Position numbers and translations under genes: made by a program. A DNA stretch of 34,507 nucleotides from a virus. A model generated the notes under the pieces. That model had not been told where the DNA came from and made no database searches. It worked only from the letters and a program-made list of their open reading frames with translations. The DNA lies in the IMG/VR virus record IMGVR_UViG_3300028595_000037, positions 1-34,507 of that record. The stretch is one strand, 5' to 3'. The first letter of the stretch is position 1, and every line of letters begins with the position of its first letter. Positions 14,013-21,894 of this stretch are shown one piece after another.

Positions 14013-14512
14013 TGAGAAAACTTATATTTGATATAGCAATCCTTCTAAGACCAGCAACTAAATTTATAACATTTATTGTCTGGATAAAATATGTTTTTAT
14101 GTATATGTCACAAAAAACAATTAGAAAAAGGTACAAAAGCAACAAAAAAAGTTATGACGAAATAAAAACATTAGAAGAATTACAAGACTGGTTTAGATTA
14201 AAATATAGATACTCAAGCGATGTGTGGAATGGTCTAGCTGATCACGACAATAGCCAACTAGAATTTTTCATTAAATTCGGCGACTGCGATGATATGGCGT
14301 TTTACGCTAAAAAAAAATTAAACGAACTAGGGTATAACACCAAAAGAGTTTATATGATGAGATGGAAATATAATGGTCATGCAGATTGCTTTTTCACTTC
14401 AAACAACGAAATATGCCTATTTAATTATGGCTACATAAAAAAAGGAAATTCTCTTGAAGAATGTATCGCACAATTGCCTAGGAATTATGACCTATTTAAA
14501 ATTGAAAAATGA
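14012..14512 (+). CDS. Transglutaminase-like cysteine peptidase with membrane anchor
   Basis: A 166-residue protein. The N-terminus has a hydrophobic helix (FITFIVWIKYVFMYM, residues 18-32). The catalytic domain shows KFGDCDDMAFYAKKKLNELG (Cys at about 92), NGHADCFF (His at about 122) and LFNYGYIKKG, the Cys-His-Asp/Asn order of transglutaminase-like peptidases. Homologous short proteins are common in phages and may process or crosslink proteins or act on peptidoglycan; none of these is proven here. The membrane anchor would place it at the inner membrane. It overlaps the HNH gene by 4 bases. Confidence 0.75.
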   Translation: MRKLIFDIAILLRPATKFITFIVWIKYVFMYMSQKTIRKRYKSNKKSYDEIKTLEELQDWFRLKYRYSSDVWNGLADHDNSQLEFFIKFGDCDDMAFYAKKKLNELGYNTKRVYMMRWKYNGHADCFFTSNNEICLFNYGYIKKGNSLEECIAQLPRNYDLFKIEK

Positions 14513-14760
14513 AGCATCAACTATGTGAAAAATGTTATAGCCAAATAGCAACAGAACTCCACCACAAATTCAGTCAAACGAAGAGAAATAAAAAAGTCTA
14601 TCCAGAATTTATCCATCATAAAGATAATATTATGTTCCTATGCTATAATTGTCACCACAATAAAGCATTAGAAAAATGGACAGAAAAAGAATTTTGCAAA
14701 AACTTTAATATAAATATAAGAGGTAAAAATGAAGTGGCTCGAAATAAATACAGCTCCTAA
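14509..14760 (+). CDS. HNH-type zinc nuclease-like protein
   Basis: An 83-residue protein with CEKC (residues 6-9), ATELHHKFSQTKRN, EFIHHKDNIMFLCYNCHHN and a short tail. The order CxxC, HH, H-x-D-N, LCxxCHxxK is the minimal HNH fold with a structural zinc. It could be a free-standing HNH endonuclease. In many podoviruses an HNH protein sits near terminase; here it is far away, at the end of the early unit. It overlaps the preceding gene (ATGA) and overlaps the following small gene by 32 bases. Confidence 0.8.
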   Translation: MKHQLCEKCYSQIATELHHKFSQTKRNKKVYPEFIHHKDNIMFLCYNCHHNKALEKWTEKEFCKNFNINIRGKNEVARNKYSS

Positions 14761-14899
14761 AAATAAAACTATATTAGCCTGGGCTAAAGAATGGATTCAC
14801 CCAAAAATAATATTTTGGGAAGATAATGAATGGAGAGAAGCAAAATCAAATCAAACTGTTAAAAACAACCCAACTTATTGGACAAACGTTGTTATATAA
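14729..14899 (+). CDS. Small DUF551-like protein
   Basis: A 56-residue protein, MKWLEINTAPKNKTILAWAK, then IIFWEDNEWREA and a final NPTYWTNVVI. The W-x-x-[ST]-A-P, then V/I-L-A-W, D-x-x-W and P-[TS]-x-W spacing is typical of DUF551 proteins, found widely in phages with no known function. AGAGG lies upstream of the ATG. It overlaps the HNH gene in another frame. It is the last gene of the rightward unit, 12 bases from the end of the leftward unit. Confidence 0.6.
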   Translation: MKWLEINTAPKNKTILAWAKEWIHPKIIFWEDNEWREAKSNQTVKNNPTYWTNVVI

Positions 14900-14911
14900 C
14901 TTTACTTCGCA

Positions 14912-15301
14912 TCAATCACTAAGAAAATGATAAGCAGCAGCACCAACGCCAATCCCAACAATAGATGCCCCCACATAATATTGCCAATTACTAGACTCAT
15001 GGACTTTAATCTTAGCAGTAGTTGACCATTCTCGCTCACAAAGACCAGCATTCACCTTCAACATAAAAGGATCTTCTGGCATTTGAAAGACTGACAAGGA
15101 TGGCTTGGATGTATAAAAGCAAGTTAAGGCAGCGTTTTTTTCATTCACTGCCATTTTGCTTACATTTTTCTCAACTTTCTTCCAAACTATCTTTTCCTGA
15201 GTAACAGTCACAGTCTCTGGTGATTTAGTAAATCTACCAACAGCAAACCCACCGCCGAAAATAAAAATAACCAATAATATTATAGCAATTGTCCTATTCA
15301 T
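14912..15301 (-). CDS. Membrane protein of the lysis cassette (spanin candidate)
   Basis: A 129-residue protein with an N-terminal membrane helix (TIAIILLVIFIFGGGFAVGR, residues 4-23), a soluble middle, and a second hydrophobic helix near the C-terminus (YYVGASIVGIGVGAAAYHFL). It is the last gene of the leftward unit, at the usual place of spanins (Rz). Rz-type inner-membrane spanins have one N-terminal helix and a coiled coil; the second helix makes this atypical and closer to a one-protein spanin in outline. The middle has two cysteines that could form a disulfide. Role by position only. Confidence 0.55.
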   Translation of the reverse strand: MNRTIAIILLVIFIFGGGFAVGRFTKSPETVTVTQEKIVWKKVEKNVSKMAVNEKNAALTCFYTSKPSLSVFQMPEDPFMLKVNAGLCEREWSTTAKIKVHESSNWQYYVGASIVGIGVGAAAYHFLSD

Positions 15302-15510
15302 TAAGGTGTCTTGTCCAACTTCTTTTTAAATGTATACTGCAAGAATCCACCACCAGTCAAACCAGCGACAAATACATATAGCTCAGATTGTAGTTGTTTG
15401 CCAAACCAATTAGAAATAGTAGCAACAATAAACATAGCTATAGCCATAGCAAAAAAACCAAAGTTCATAAACTTTGTACTTGAAAATTTACCTTTCTCAT
15501 CTTTAAACAT
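15301..15510 (-). CDS. Small two-helix membrane protein (second holin-like)
   Basis: A 69-residue protein starting MFKDEKGKFSSTKFMNFGFF. Two membrane helices follow (MNFGFFAMAIAMFIVATISN and LYVFVAGLTGGGFLQYTF), then a basic tail. I chose the ATG at 15510 because GAGGAGG lies 7 bases upstream; a longer frame from 15525 would use that ribosome-binding site as coding. Such proteins are annotated as class II-like holins or holin antagonists in phages. Its start overlaps the end of the endolysin gene. With the true holin candidate at 16829-17125 it gives the cassette two channel-like proteins. Confidence 0.65.
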   Translation of the reverse strand: MFKDEKGKFSSTKFMNFGFFAMAIAMFIVATISNWFGKQLQSELYVFVAGLTGGGFLQYTFKKKLDKTP

Positions 15511-15973
15511 AAAAAACCTCCTCATCTTTTATTGTTATAAAAACTTTTTTCTTCTCTAACTTTTCAGCTATTTTAGGATAAATATATTTATAAGCTAATT
15601 GTGAAGACTCTATAACCCCATCTTCTAAATTATTGTTGTTAGCTTTGTTTCCAACCAACAGACACCCTTCAGTATTATCATCAGTATTCCCACAGTGAAT
15701 AAGCACATACTCAAAATTAGGAATGTTAGCAATATGCAACATCCCTCTATGAATTTCTTTAAACTTAACCTTATATTTCTCATGAAACCCACCTTCAGAT
15801 CTAAATTTAACCTCATAAGTTCCTGCTGGAATCCTAGTCTCACCCTTAATCTTGACATCTCTTTTTTCGTCTTCCAAAACATAACAAGCAAACTCACCGC
15901 CAACAAACAATAATCCTAAAGTAGACTCCCCATTATCAGAATAACGATATAATTTTATAAATGAAGGTTTCAT
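15503..15973 (-). CDS. Putative endolysin (DUF5675 family)
   Basis: A 156-residue protein, MKPSFIKLYRYSDNGESTLG, with LEDEKRDVKIKGETRIPAGT, LIHCGNTDDNTEGCLLVGNK and a C-terminal SSQLAYKYIYPKI. These are the signatures of DUF5675 proteins, which recur in phage lysis cassettes and recall the H-x(n)-C layout of L,D-transpeptidase-type domains; cell-wall activity is inferred. I prefer the ATG at 15973, which has GAAAGGGG upstream, over the in-frame ATG at 16048, which has no ribosome-binding site and would overlap the PAS gene. There is no signal peptide, so export would need a holin. Confidence 0.75.
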   Translation of the reverse strand: MKPSFIKLYRYSDNGESTLGLLFVGGEFACYVLEDEKRDVKIKGETRIPAGTYEVKFRSEGGFHEKYKVKFKEIHRGMLHIANIPNFEYVLIHCGNTDDNTEGCLLVGNKANNNNLEDGVIESSQLAYKYIYPKIAEKLEKKKVFITIKDEEVFYV

Positions 15974-16040
15974 TTTTCCCCTTTCCTCTTGATTCTTTTT
16001 GTTTAAAAAATTAAAAATTAAAGCAAGTATTTTATTTAAA

Positions 16041-16832
16041 TTAAACATAATTTTTTTTATGAGTTAAAATTTTACTATTTTCACCGTTAAAGTGAAATTT
16101 ATTCACATGCCTTTCTAGCATCAATTCAAATTCAGCCCATTGTTTATTTGTGTAATAATCATAAATAGCTCTATGCTCTTTTACATCTTCAGTAATATCA
16201 CGTCCAACGCCAGCAGTCCCAAACAGCTTTCCTTTCTTGTCATACAATGGCACTTTATATGCTAATAAATATAAAGGTTTCCCGTCAATAACAAAATCTT
16301 CTACAAACATACAAGCTTTGCCTTCAGTTTTAACAATATCATCACTTATAGAGCATATCGCTCCAGCTTTATATTTTATGCCTTTCTCCAATATATTCTC
16401 TGTTATTTCTTTTATATCTTTTCTGTATATATCCCTTTTGTTTTTTGACAATAATAACTTTTCCCTACAAGCTTTATTGGTTTTAACAAACCTATTCTTC
16501 ACATCTTTTTCCCAAATTAAATCAGGCAAAGCATCCATAATATCAATTTCTTTTTTATTTAAAGCCTCAATTTTTTCAAAAAAAGCTAAGCCCTCCCTCT
16601 TATAGAGAAGGACCATAAAATAAAGAAAGAAAATATAAATAACTTCAATAGTAAGCGAATCAGTTAATTCAAAAAACCCTAAAAAACCATATATAAAAAG
16701 AATGCTGAAAACTACAGACAACTTCATTTTTAAATGCTTGTTTCTTTTGCTTAACCAAGTAGAAATCAGCAAATAAACTCCCAAAGACATCTCCATGACA
16801 CTAATAAAATTCATTATTAAAGCATCATTCAT
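16041..16832 (-). CDS. Membrane-bound PAS-domain sensor protein
   Basis: A 263-residue protein. The first 80 residues contain about three membrane helices (SVMEMSLGVYLLISTWL, LSVVFSILFIYGFLGFF and VIYIFFLYFMVLLYK). From about residue 95 a PAS domain begins: DALPDLIWEKDVKNRFVKTN is the usual start and PLYDKKGKLFGTAGVGRDIT the usual last strands. No kinase, GGDEF or HTH domain follows; the C-terminus is a short helix-rich tail (NKQWAEFELMLERHVNKFHF). PAS domains sense ligands, redox state or light and signal by dimerisation. Its start overlaps the holin stop (ATGA), and it lies directly upstream of the endolysin, so it is made with the lysis proteins. Tuning of lysis by a host signal is inference. 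Confidence 0.85.
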   Translation of the reverse strand: MNDALIMNFISVMEMSLGVYLLISTWLSKRNKHLKMKLSVVFSILFIYGFLGFFELTDSLTIEVIYIFFLYFMVLLYKREGLAFFEKIEALNKKEIDIMDALPDLIWEKDVKNRFVKTNKACREKLLLSKNKRDIYRKDIKEITENILEKGIKYKAGAICSISDDIVKTEGKACMFVEDFVIDGKPLYLLAYKVPLYDKKGKLFGTAGVGRDITEDVKEHRAIYDYYTNKQWAEFELMLERHVNKFHFNGENSKILTHKKNYV

Positions 16833-17125
16833 AGTTTCTCCCCTTTCTTCTCAGCATACTTGAGAGTATATTTTTTAATAATAAGCAATAAATTTTTCCC
16901 TCCAAGACCAGCCACCCCACAAAGTATAGAGGTCATATTTTTGCTGTATCCTAATTCTTGGCAAAAATGAAATGTTAAAAAACCTGCAAAACCAGCAGTA
17001 AAAAGAGAAACAATTAAATCAAACCAACTATGCTTTTCATCCATCAAAAACCCCGAAAATCCTCCACAAGCTGCAATCACTATTGCTAATAAAAGTTCCG
17101 GTATTTTCACTATAATTCCCCACAT
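16829..17125 (-). CDS. Holin
   Basis: A 98-residue protein with three predicted membrane helices: LLLAIVIAACGGFSGFLM, IVSLFTAGFAGFLTFHFC and SILCGVAGLGGKNLLLII, followed by a charged, lysine-rich tail. Size, topology and the G-rich last helix followed by KN/K residues match the LydA-like holin superfamily. It would form inner-membrane holes that release the endolysin. It starts the lysis cassette, 14 bases after an ATP-grasp-like gene, and overlaps the PAS gene by four bases. Confidence 0.8.
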   Translation of the reverse strand: MWGIIVKIPELLLAIVIAACGGFSGFLMDEKHSWFDLIVSLFTAGFAGFLTFHFCQELGYSKNMTSILCGVAGLGGKNLLLIIKKYTLKYAEKKGEKL

Positions 17126-17139
17126 TTCATGAGTAAAGA

Positions 17140-17919
17140 TTAAACAATGTATCTTTTCCTTTTTAAATCGTTATACACTCTTCCAGCTTTCTTGTTACCG
17201 TCAATCCTATAGCAAAGATTATTAACTTTTCTTTTATCAACTTCTTTAATGAGTTTATTCCAAGATTTAAAAATATTCCTTCCCGTATTCACAGCCAAAT
17301 AACTTTCTTTTAAAGAGATAAAAAATTCATCCTCCTCTATTCTTTTGTCCTGTATTTTGCCAAAACCAAAAGGGAAAGCAAAAGCTTTCATGGATACGCC
17401 AAATTTATCTTTAGCTTTCAAGCTTTCTCCATTCTCTAAAGCAACATAAATATCATCAACACCATAAAAATTATTTATGCAATTATGTAAACCATCAGAA
17501 AGAGCAAAAGATATATCATTAAAATATACTTTATTATCAACTAAGATAACTTTTAATAAATAAAAACCTTTATCTTGTTTTAAATTATTAAAATATTTGT
17601 CCATAAAATGACTATAATCTTCAAATATAGTTATTAAATTATCGTTTAATCTAACTCCCTGTTCTCCAGTTAAAAGCCAATCATCATGAATAGCCATAAG
17701 CTTAAAAGAAAAATCTTCACCGTCAAAATAGCAAACATACTGAACTTCAACTCCATTTATCTTTTCAATCAAAAGATTATCCTTAGAAAGGATATTCCAT
17801 TCTTTACCAGAAGTTCTTTCGATCAATTGATCTTTAGAATAGTTTTTTATGAAAATTACTTCAGGAACTTTTAAACCTATTTCATAAGCTTTTTCAATCT
17901 TTTCTTTTATATTCATCAC
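17140..17919 (-). CDS. ATP-grasp-like protein (distant PurD-like layout)
   Basis: A 259-residue protein. The central part runs LLIEKINGVEVQYVCYFDGE, LMAIHDDWLLTGEQGVRLND, then a helical stretch and GFYLLKVILVDNKVYFNDIS. This parallels the ATP-grasp order seen in PurD: an E-x-x-x-G-x-E-x-x strand, a dGe turn, a G-pocket, a g-x-L-x-x-x-x strand and a final acidic N/E-F-x-x-R. Here the last motif is VYFNDISFALSDG, so the metal-binding residues are only partly kept and the classic ATP-binding N-domain is missing or short. I infer a degenerate or minimal ATP-grasp fold, moderate confidence. It overlaps the giant ejection protein gene by 26 bases. Confidence 0.5.
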   Translation of the reverse strand: MMNIKEKIEKAYEIGLKVPEVIFIKNYSKDQLIERTSGKEWNILSKDNLLIEKINGVEVQYVCYFDGEDFSFKLMAIHDDWLLTGEQGVRLNDNLITIFEDYSHFMDKYFNNLKQDKGFYLLKVILVDNKVYFNDISFALSDGLHNCINNFYGVDDIYVALENGESLKAKDKFGVSMKAFAFPFGFGKIQDKRIEEDEFFISLKESYLAVNTGRNIFKSWNKLIKEVDKRKVNNLCYRIDGNKKAGRVYNDLKRKRYIV

Positions 17920-20900
17920 TACTCAAAAGTTTAAACATTTGATTTCCTCCAGGAACTCCTTTCCATTTCGCTGCCAATTTAGCAGCCGTCTTAGACATTT
18001 TCCCAAATTCCATTTTATTCGCATTATTTAAAAATTCAGCCGTCTCAGCTGCGAATTTCCCTAAAGCTCCAAAAATATTAGTCTCTCCATATCTAACAGC
18101 TCCACCAACAACAGGAGTTGCTGTAGCAACCTCTTTCAAAGCCTCATAAAAAGCTGCCATACCCTGCTCTTCACTTTCAAAAGCAACGCTTAAAGGAGCA
18201 GGATCAGGAGGATCATCCCAGAACATGCTTGCAACACTATTAGAAAAACCAGTTGCAATAAGATACCTAGATATCCACTTTGATTTTTCTTTCTTTGACA
18301 TTTCCTTACCTTCCGTACCAAGAGTTTTGTCAAATAAATAATTCAAATGATTTATACCATAAGTTTGAAATAAAGTTAAAGTTTTTCCAAGTGGAGTAGT
18401 TTGTATAGGAGCTAAATCAACAGGTTGCGCTGAAGCATTTATGTCTATCATTTTTTTATCGGCAAAATCAATAGCTTCCCTAAAATTCATTCCTCTCTTT
18501 TTTGCATAATCAAAACCTGCCAAAAAAGATGCAGTTGCAGTCTCATAATCAAATAACTTAAGTGGGGTTATTCCAGTTTCAGCAGCTCTTTCCTTATACC
18601 TACCTAATTTTTCATAAACTTTATCTAAAGTTTCAGATTTTTCTCTTAATTTACCGCTAACTATAGTAAAACCAGATTCATCACCTGCAGCTGAAAGAGC
18701 CTCTGGGATTCTTGATTTTAAATTCTTACTATATTTTTCAGCAAAAGCTCTTGACTTAGGGTCAAATAAACCTGCTACACCAACTCCAAACGATTTTTGA
18801 CCAAATTCAGCTAAAGCATTTTTAATAGCAAAAGGCTGAACTCCAATACTTCTCAAGTTCCCAGCTAAAGTGAAAACAGAATAATCTTTATTAAACTTAT
18901 TAAAAATAGGATCTATTTTACTACTAACAAAATCAGAACTAAACGTTGGCTTTCTTCTTCCTTTATAAAGATCAATTACTCCCTTAATAGATTCATAAGC
19001 TCTAGGATTTTCTTTTTTTAAGCTAAAACTTTCACCAGTTTCATCAACAGCATTTTCAATCATCTTGTCAAGTTTAAGTAAAATCGGGGATAAATATGTA
19101 TGCTTATTAGCTTTAATCATATATTTTTCAAGAGTTCTATAAGGATTATAAGAAACTTCTCCTACGCCTTTCCTTTTCTTAAAAGGCTCCCATTTGCCAG
19201 CTTCAGAATGTATTCTCTTAATCTGCTCTACTGGCATTTGAGTTATATCTTCACCACGAAGCTCAACTTCTCCCAAAATTTTTTCAAGAGTAAAATAATC
19301 TTTTATGAATCCAATAGGTTTTTCCCCGTTTATAGCTCTTGCAGTATTAATGCGAGAATGCCAACCTTTAAGCTGTTCTAACAAAAAAGCTTCATGCCTT
19401 GCCACCTCTTTTGGCAACAAATGACTAATAGGCTCTCCTTTTTGCCTAGCATTTAACGCTACTCTAAGAGATCCCAATAAATTTTCAGATAATTTACTTT
19501 TAGAATTTAAATTTTTTTTGCCTTGCATTTTTAAAACATCTTTAAACTCTTTACTTTGATTAACAACTCGTAAAGTTTCAGCCACTCTTAAAGGCTCTAC
19601 AAAAGTATTTACAGCATCCTCACCGCCTAAATCTTTAATAAATCTAGCTTGATTTCTAAACCCATAAAATAAAAGAGGCATTTTAGGCTTTTTAAGATTT
19701 TTCATCACCTGAATTTCAGAATTATTAAGCAAAGTCCCATTAGGTTGCAAAATCATTTTTTGATTTGGATCTTTTAATCTAACATTATCAACAGCTAAAT
19801 TCCTCAAATAATCTCTTTCTTGATAATTTAAATCTTTCAAACTTTCTTTATTTATACTTTGTAAAAACTGATTAGAAATATCTACTTTCTTTTGAACATA
19901 ATCTAAATATTTTTGTGGCTCAATTCTTTCATCATTCAATCTTTCAGTCAATTTTCTAAAATTAGACGATACATTCTCAGAATAACCAACAGGATCTGGA
20001 TCTTTAGGAAGTTCTCTTTTAGAAACTCCATGCTTTAATCCTTTAATATCACTATCTAAAAAATTTTCTATCTCTTCTATAAAAACCAATTTCCCTTCGG
20101 GAGTATCTAAATCTGAATTAGAAAATTTCTTAGATATATTTTCTAAATCTTTTGTCTTTAAAACTTTTTTCTTAAATATATCAACGCCTTTAGGAGTCTC
20201 TTTACGCAAAACTCCACCGGCTTTTAAAACACCTAAAGTCACCGCAGATTCTAATAAATTTTTTTTAAATTGTTTTTCATCAGGGAATTGCCCAGAAGAT
20301 ACTACGGAAGCCGCCAAATGCGGGATCTCTAAAGCCCCAAACTCCCAAGCCAAAGCACCAGCTTTAGAAAGAGCAGAAGCTGGAAGTTTAGCCAATCCTC
20401 CTTTTGCAAGAGAAGCCTTTAACCCTCTTTCGAAATAAGGAACACCCTGCATAAGCTTACCAGTTGCAAGACCCAAAGATGCTTCTTTCCCTAACTCTTT
20501 TACAAAATCTTTTGATGCATATTCTTTATCCGTCACAAGAGGATCGGTAGCAACATCAAGGGAAGCAGGCAAAGCAAAAGTTAAAGGGAAACCAAAAGGC
20601 TTAGCTGCTCCCCCTATAGCATAAAAAGGCAAATCAGCAGTTATCTTACCTATATTATAACCAACAGTTTCACCCAAAGTTTTAGGCTCATAAGCAGGAT
20701 CGTATAAATCTTTCCCAACCGCACCTCTAGCAAGTTTTGGAGCTATTCCTCTTGTTATTCCATAAGCAATAGCCTTCCCAACACCTCTTTTCCTTGCCTC
20801 TTTCTCTCTCGCATAAATATCAACATCATAAGTTGGTAATTTTGCTGTTTTAATCGCCCTAACTTCACCCTCAACTTTATCAGCATAAGCATCAAATTTT

Positions 20901-21049
20901 TTCATTCTTAATTGCTCTTGCTTTTCTGTAGATAAAGCTTTTGGAAATCTTTTCAAATAATAATTTTGCCTAGCTTTCTTCCAATCTTCTTGAGTAAAAT
21001 GTTCATACTCAGAATCAGTATATATGTCTTTCCAGTCTCTTAATGCCAT
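17894..21049 (-). CDS. Giant internal virion / DNA-ejection protein
   Basis: A 1051-residue protein, the largest of the tail-proximal block together with the LamG protein. It begins MALRDWKDIYTDSEYEHFTQ, has alanine/glycine-rich membrane-like segments between residues 85 and 270 (GVGKAIAYGITRGIAPKLAR; LPFYAIGGAAKPFGFPLTFA; SALSKAGALAWEFGALEIP), then long helical regions. The size, position after the tail hub and the two smaller ejection-like proteins, and the composition match internal proteins that podoviruses push into the envelope to form a DNA channel (T7 gp16 or P22 gp16/gp20 analogues). No lytic transglycosylase motif was found. Function is assigned by context. Confidence 0.7.
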   Translation of the reverse strand: MALRDWKDIYTDSEYEHFTQEDWKKARQNYYLKRFPKALSTEKQEQLRMKKFDAYADKVEGEVRAIKTAKLPTYDVDIYAREKEARKRGVGKAIAYGITRGIAPKLARGAVGKDLYDPAYEPKTLGETVGYNIGKITADLPFYAIGGAAKPFGFPLTFALPASLDVATDPLVTDKEYASKDFVKELGKEASLGLATGKLMQGVPYFERGLKASLAKGGLAKLPASALSKAGALAWEFGALEIPHLAASVVSSGQFPDEKQFKKNLLESAVTLGVLKAGGVLRKETPKGVDIFKKKVLKTKDLENISKKFSNSDLDTPEGKLVFIEEIENFLDSDIKGLKHGVSKRELPKDPDPVGYSENVSSNFRKLTERLNDERIEPQKYLDYVQKKVDISNQFLQSINKESLKDLNYQERDYLRNLAVDNVRLKDPNQKMILQPNGTLLNNSEIQVMKNLKKPKMPLLFYGFRNQARFIKDLGGEDAVNTFVEPLRVAETLRVVNQSKEFKDVLKMQGKKNLNSKSKLSENLLGSLRVALNARQKGEPISHLLPKEVARHEAFLLEQLKGWHSRINTARAINGEKPIGFIKDYFTLEKILGEVELRGEDITQMPVEQIKRIHSEAGKWEPFKKRKGVGEVSYNPYRTLEKYMIKANKHTYLSPILLKLDKMIENAVDETGESFSLKKENPRAYESIKGVIDLYKGRRKPTFSSDFVSSKIDPIFNKFNKDYSVFTLAGNLRSIGVQPFAIKNALAEFGQKSFGVGVAGLFDPKSRAFAEKYSKNLKSRIPEALSAAGDESGFTIVSGKLREKSETLDKVYEKLGRYKERAAETGITPLKLFDYETATASFLAGFDYAKKRGMNFREAIDFADKKMIDINASAQPVDLAPIQTTPLGKTLTLFQTYGINHLNYLFDKTLGTEGKEMSKKEKSKWISRYLIATGFSNSVASMFWDDPPDPAPLSVAFESEEQGMAAFYEALKEVATATPVVGGAVRYGETNIFGALGKFAAETAEFLNNANKMEFGKMSKTAAKLAAKWKGVPGGNQMFKLLSSDEYKRKD

Positions 21050-21894
21050 TACTCTATTTCAATCCTCATATTCCCTGGACTTGCTCTCTCCCCTTCTTTC
21101 AATTCTTTTTCATCTACTAAAACAGGCCAATTGTTCCTTATAATAAATCTTTTTTTACTTAAACCACCTGTTTTTTGTATAAACTCACTATTCATTGCAT
21201 CTAAAATTTCCTTCTCAGACTCTTCAGACATAGTTGCTCTTCTTATAGTGGATTTAACCCTAGAGCCAATTCCCGGACTAGCAACTTTTCTATACCAAAT
21301 TTCTAAACCTTCAGTCTCGCCCCTCTCTTCTTTGCTTGAAAGTTTTTCAGCTTTTTCCTTCGTCTTAAGTCTTTTATCTATATCTTTTATAGCATCTAGT
21401 TTTGCTTTATCTAACTCTCTTTCTGCTGCTCTTTCATCTCTATCCTTTTTTCTTTCTGCTGCCAAAGCTTTTTCTTTCTCATCCTGATATAATCTAAATG
21501 TATTCTGCTTCCCACCTAACATAGAATTTAACCTATTATTTTCATTCTGATAGTATGAAAAATATTTAGAAGCATTCTTGGGATCTTTTTTAGCCAAAGC
21601 TTTAGTACTTTCAATTAAACCTTCTCTAATGTCCTTGACATTCATCCCCAAATCTTTACCAGAATAATCTACAAAGGACTTAGGTTTTTGACCATATATC
21701 CCCTCATAACCCATAAAAACTTGATCTAAATTTCCAACAGCTCTTCCTGCTTCTATCATGCCTTTAGATTTTTGAAGCCTAGCCCTATCCCTAGCTTCTC
21801 CTACACGCTCAAAACTTTCAGCAGCTCTTCCTAAAGTTCTAGCCGTATCACCTAAAACTTCCCATCTACTTCTTAATCTTATTGGTCTTGCCAT
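21049..21894 (-). CDS. Coiled-coil ejection-type protein
   Basis: A 281-residue, highly charged protein. It starts MARPIRLRSRWEVLGDTART and has a long helical part with repeated K/E/A/R (RLYQDEKEKALAAERKKDRD and EKAEKLSSKEERGETEGLEI), a probable coiled coil from about residue 130 to 195. Position between a glycine-rich protein and the giant protein suggests the second of three virion-internal ejection proteins. Its stop and start overlap both neighbours by one base, showing coupled synthesis. No homologue is recognised by eye. Confidence 0.6.
   Translation of the reverse strand: MARPIRLRSRWEVLGDTARTLGRAAESFERVGEARDRARLQKSKGMIEAGRAVGNLDQVFMGYEGIYGQKPKSFVDYSGKDLGMNVKDIREGLIESTKALAKKDPKNASKYFSYYQNENNRLNSMLGGKQNTFRLYQDEKEKALAAERKKDRDERAAERELDKAKLDAIKDIDKRLKTKEKAEKLSSKEERGETEGLEIWYRKVASPGIGSRVKSTIRRATMSEESEKEILDAMNSEFIQKTGGLSKKRFIIRNNWPVLVDEKELKEGERASPGNMRIEIE

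Noticed and set aside
16237-16605. Rightward frame inside the PAS gene
   Set aside because: It is antisense to a gene with clear PAS motifs and overlapping neighbours; no rightward promoter or start signal is present.
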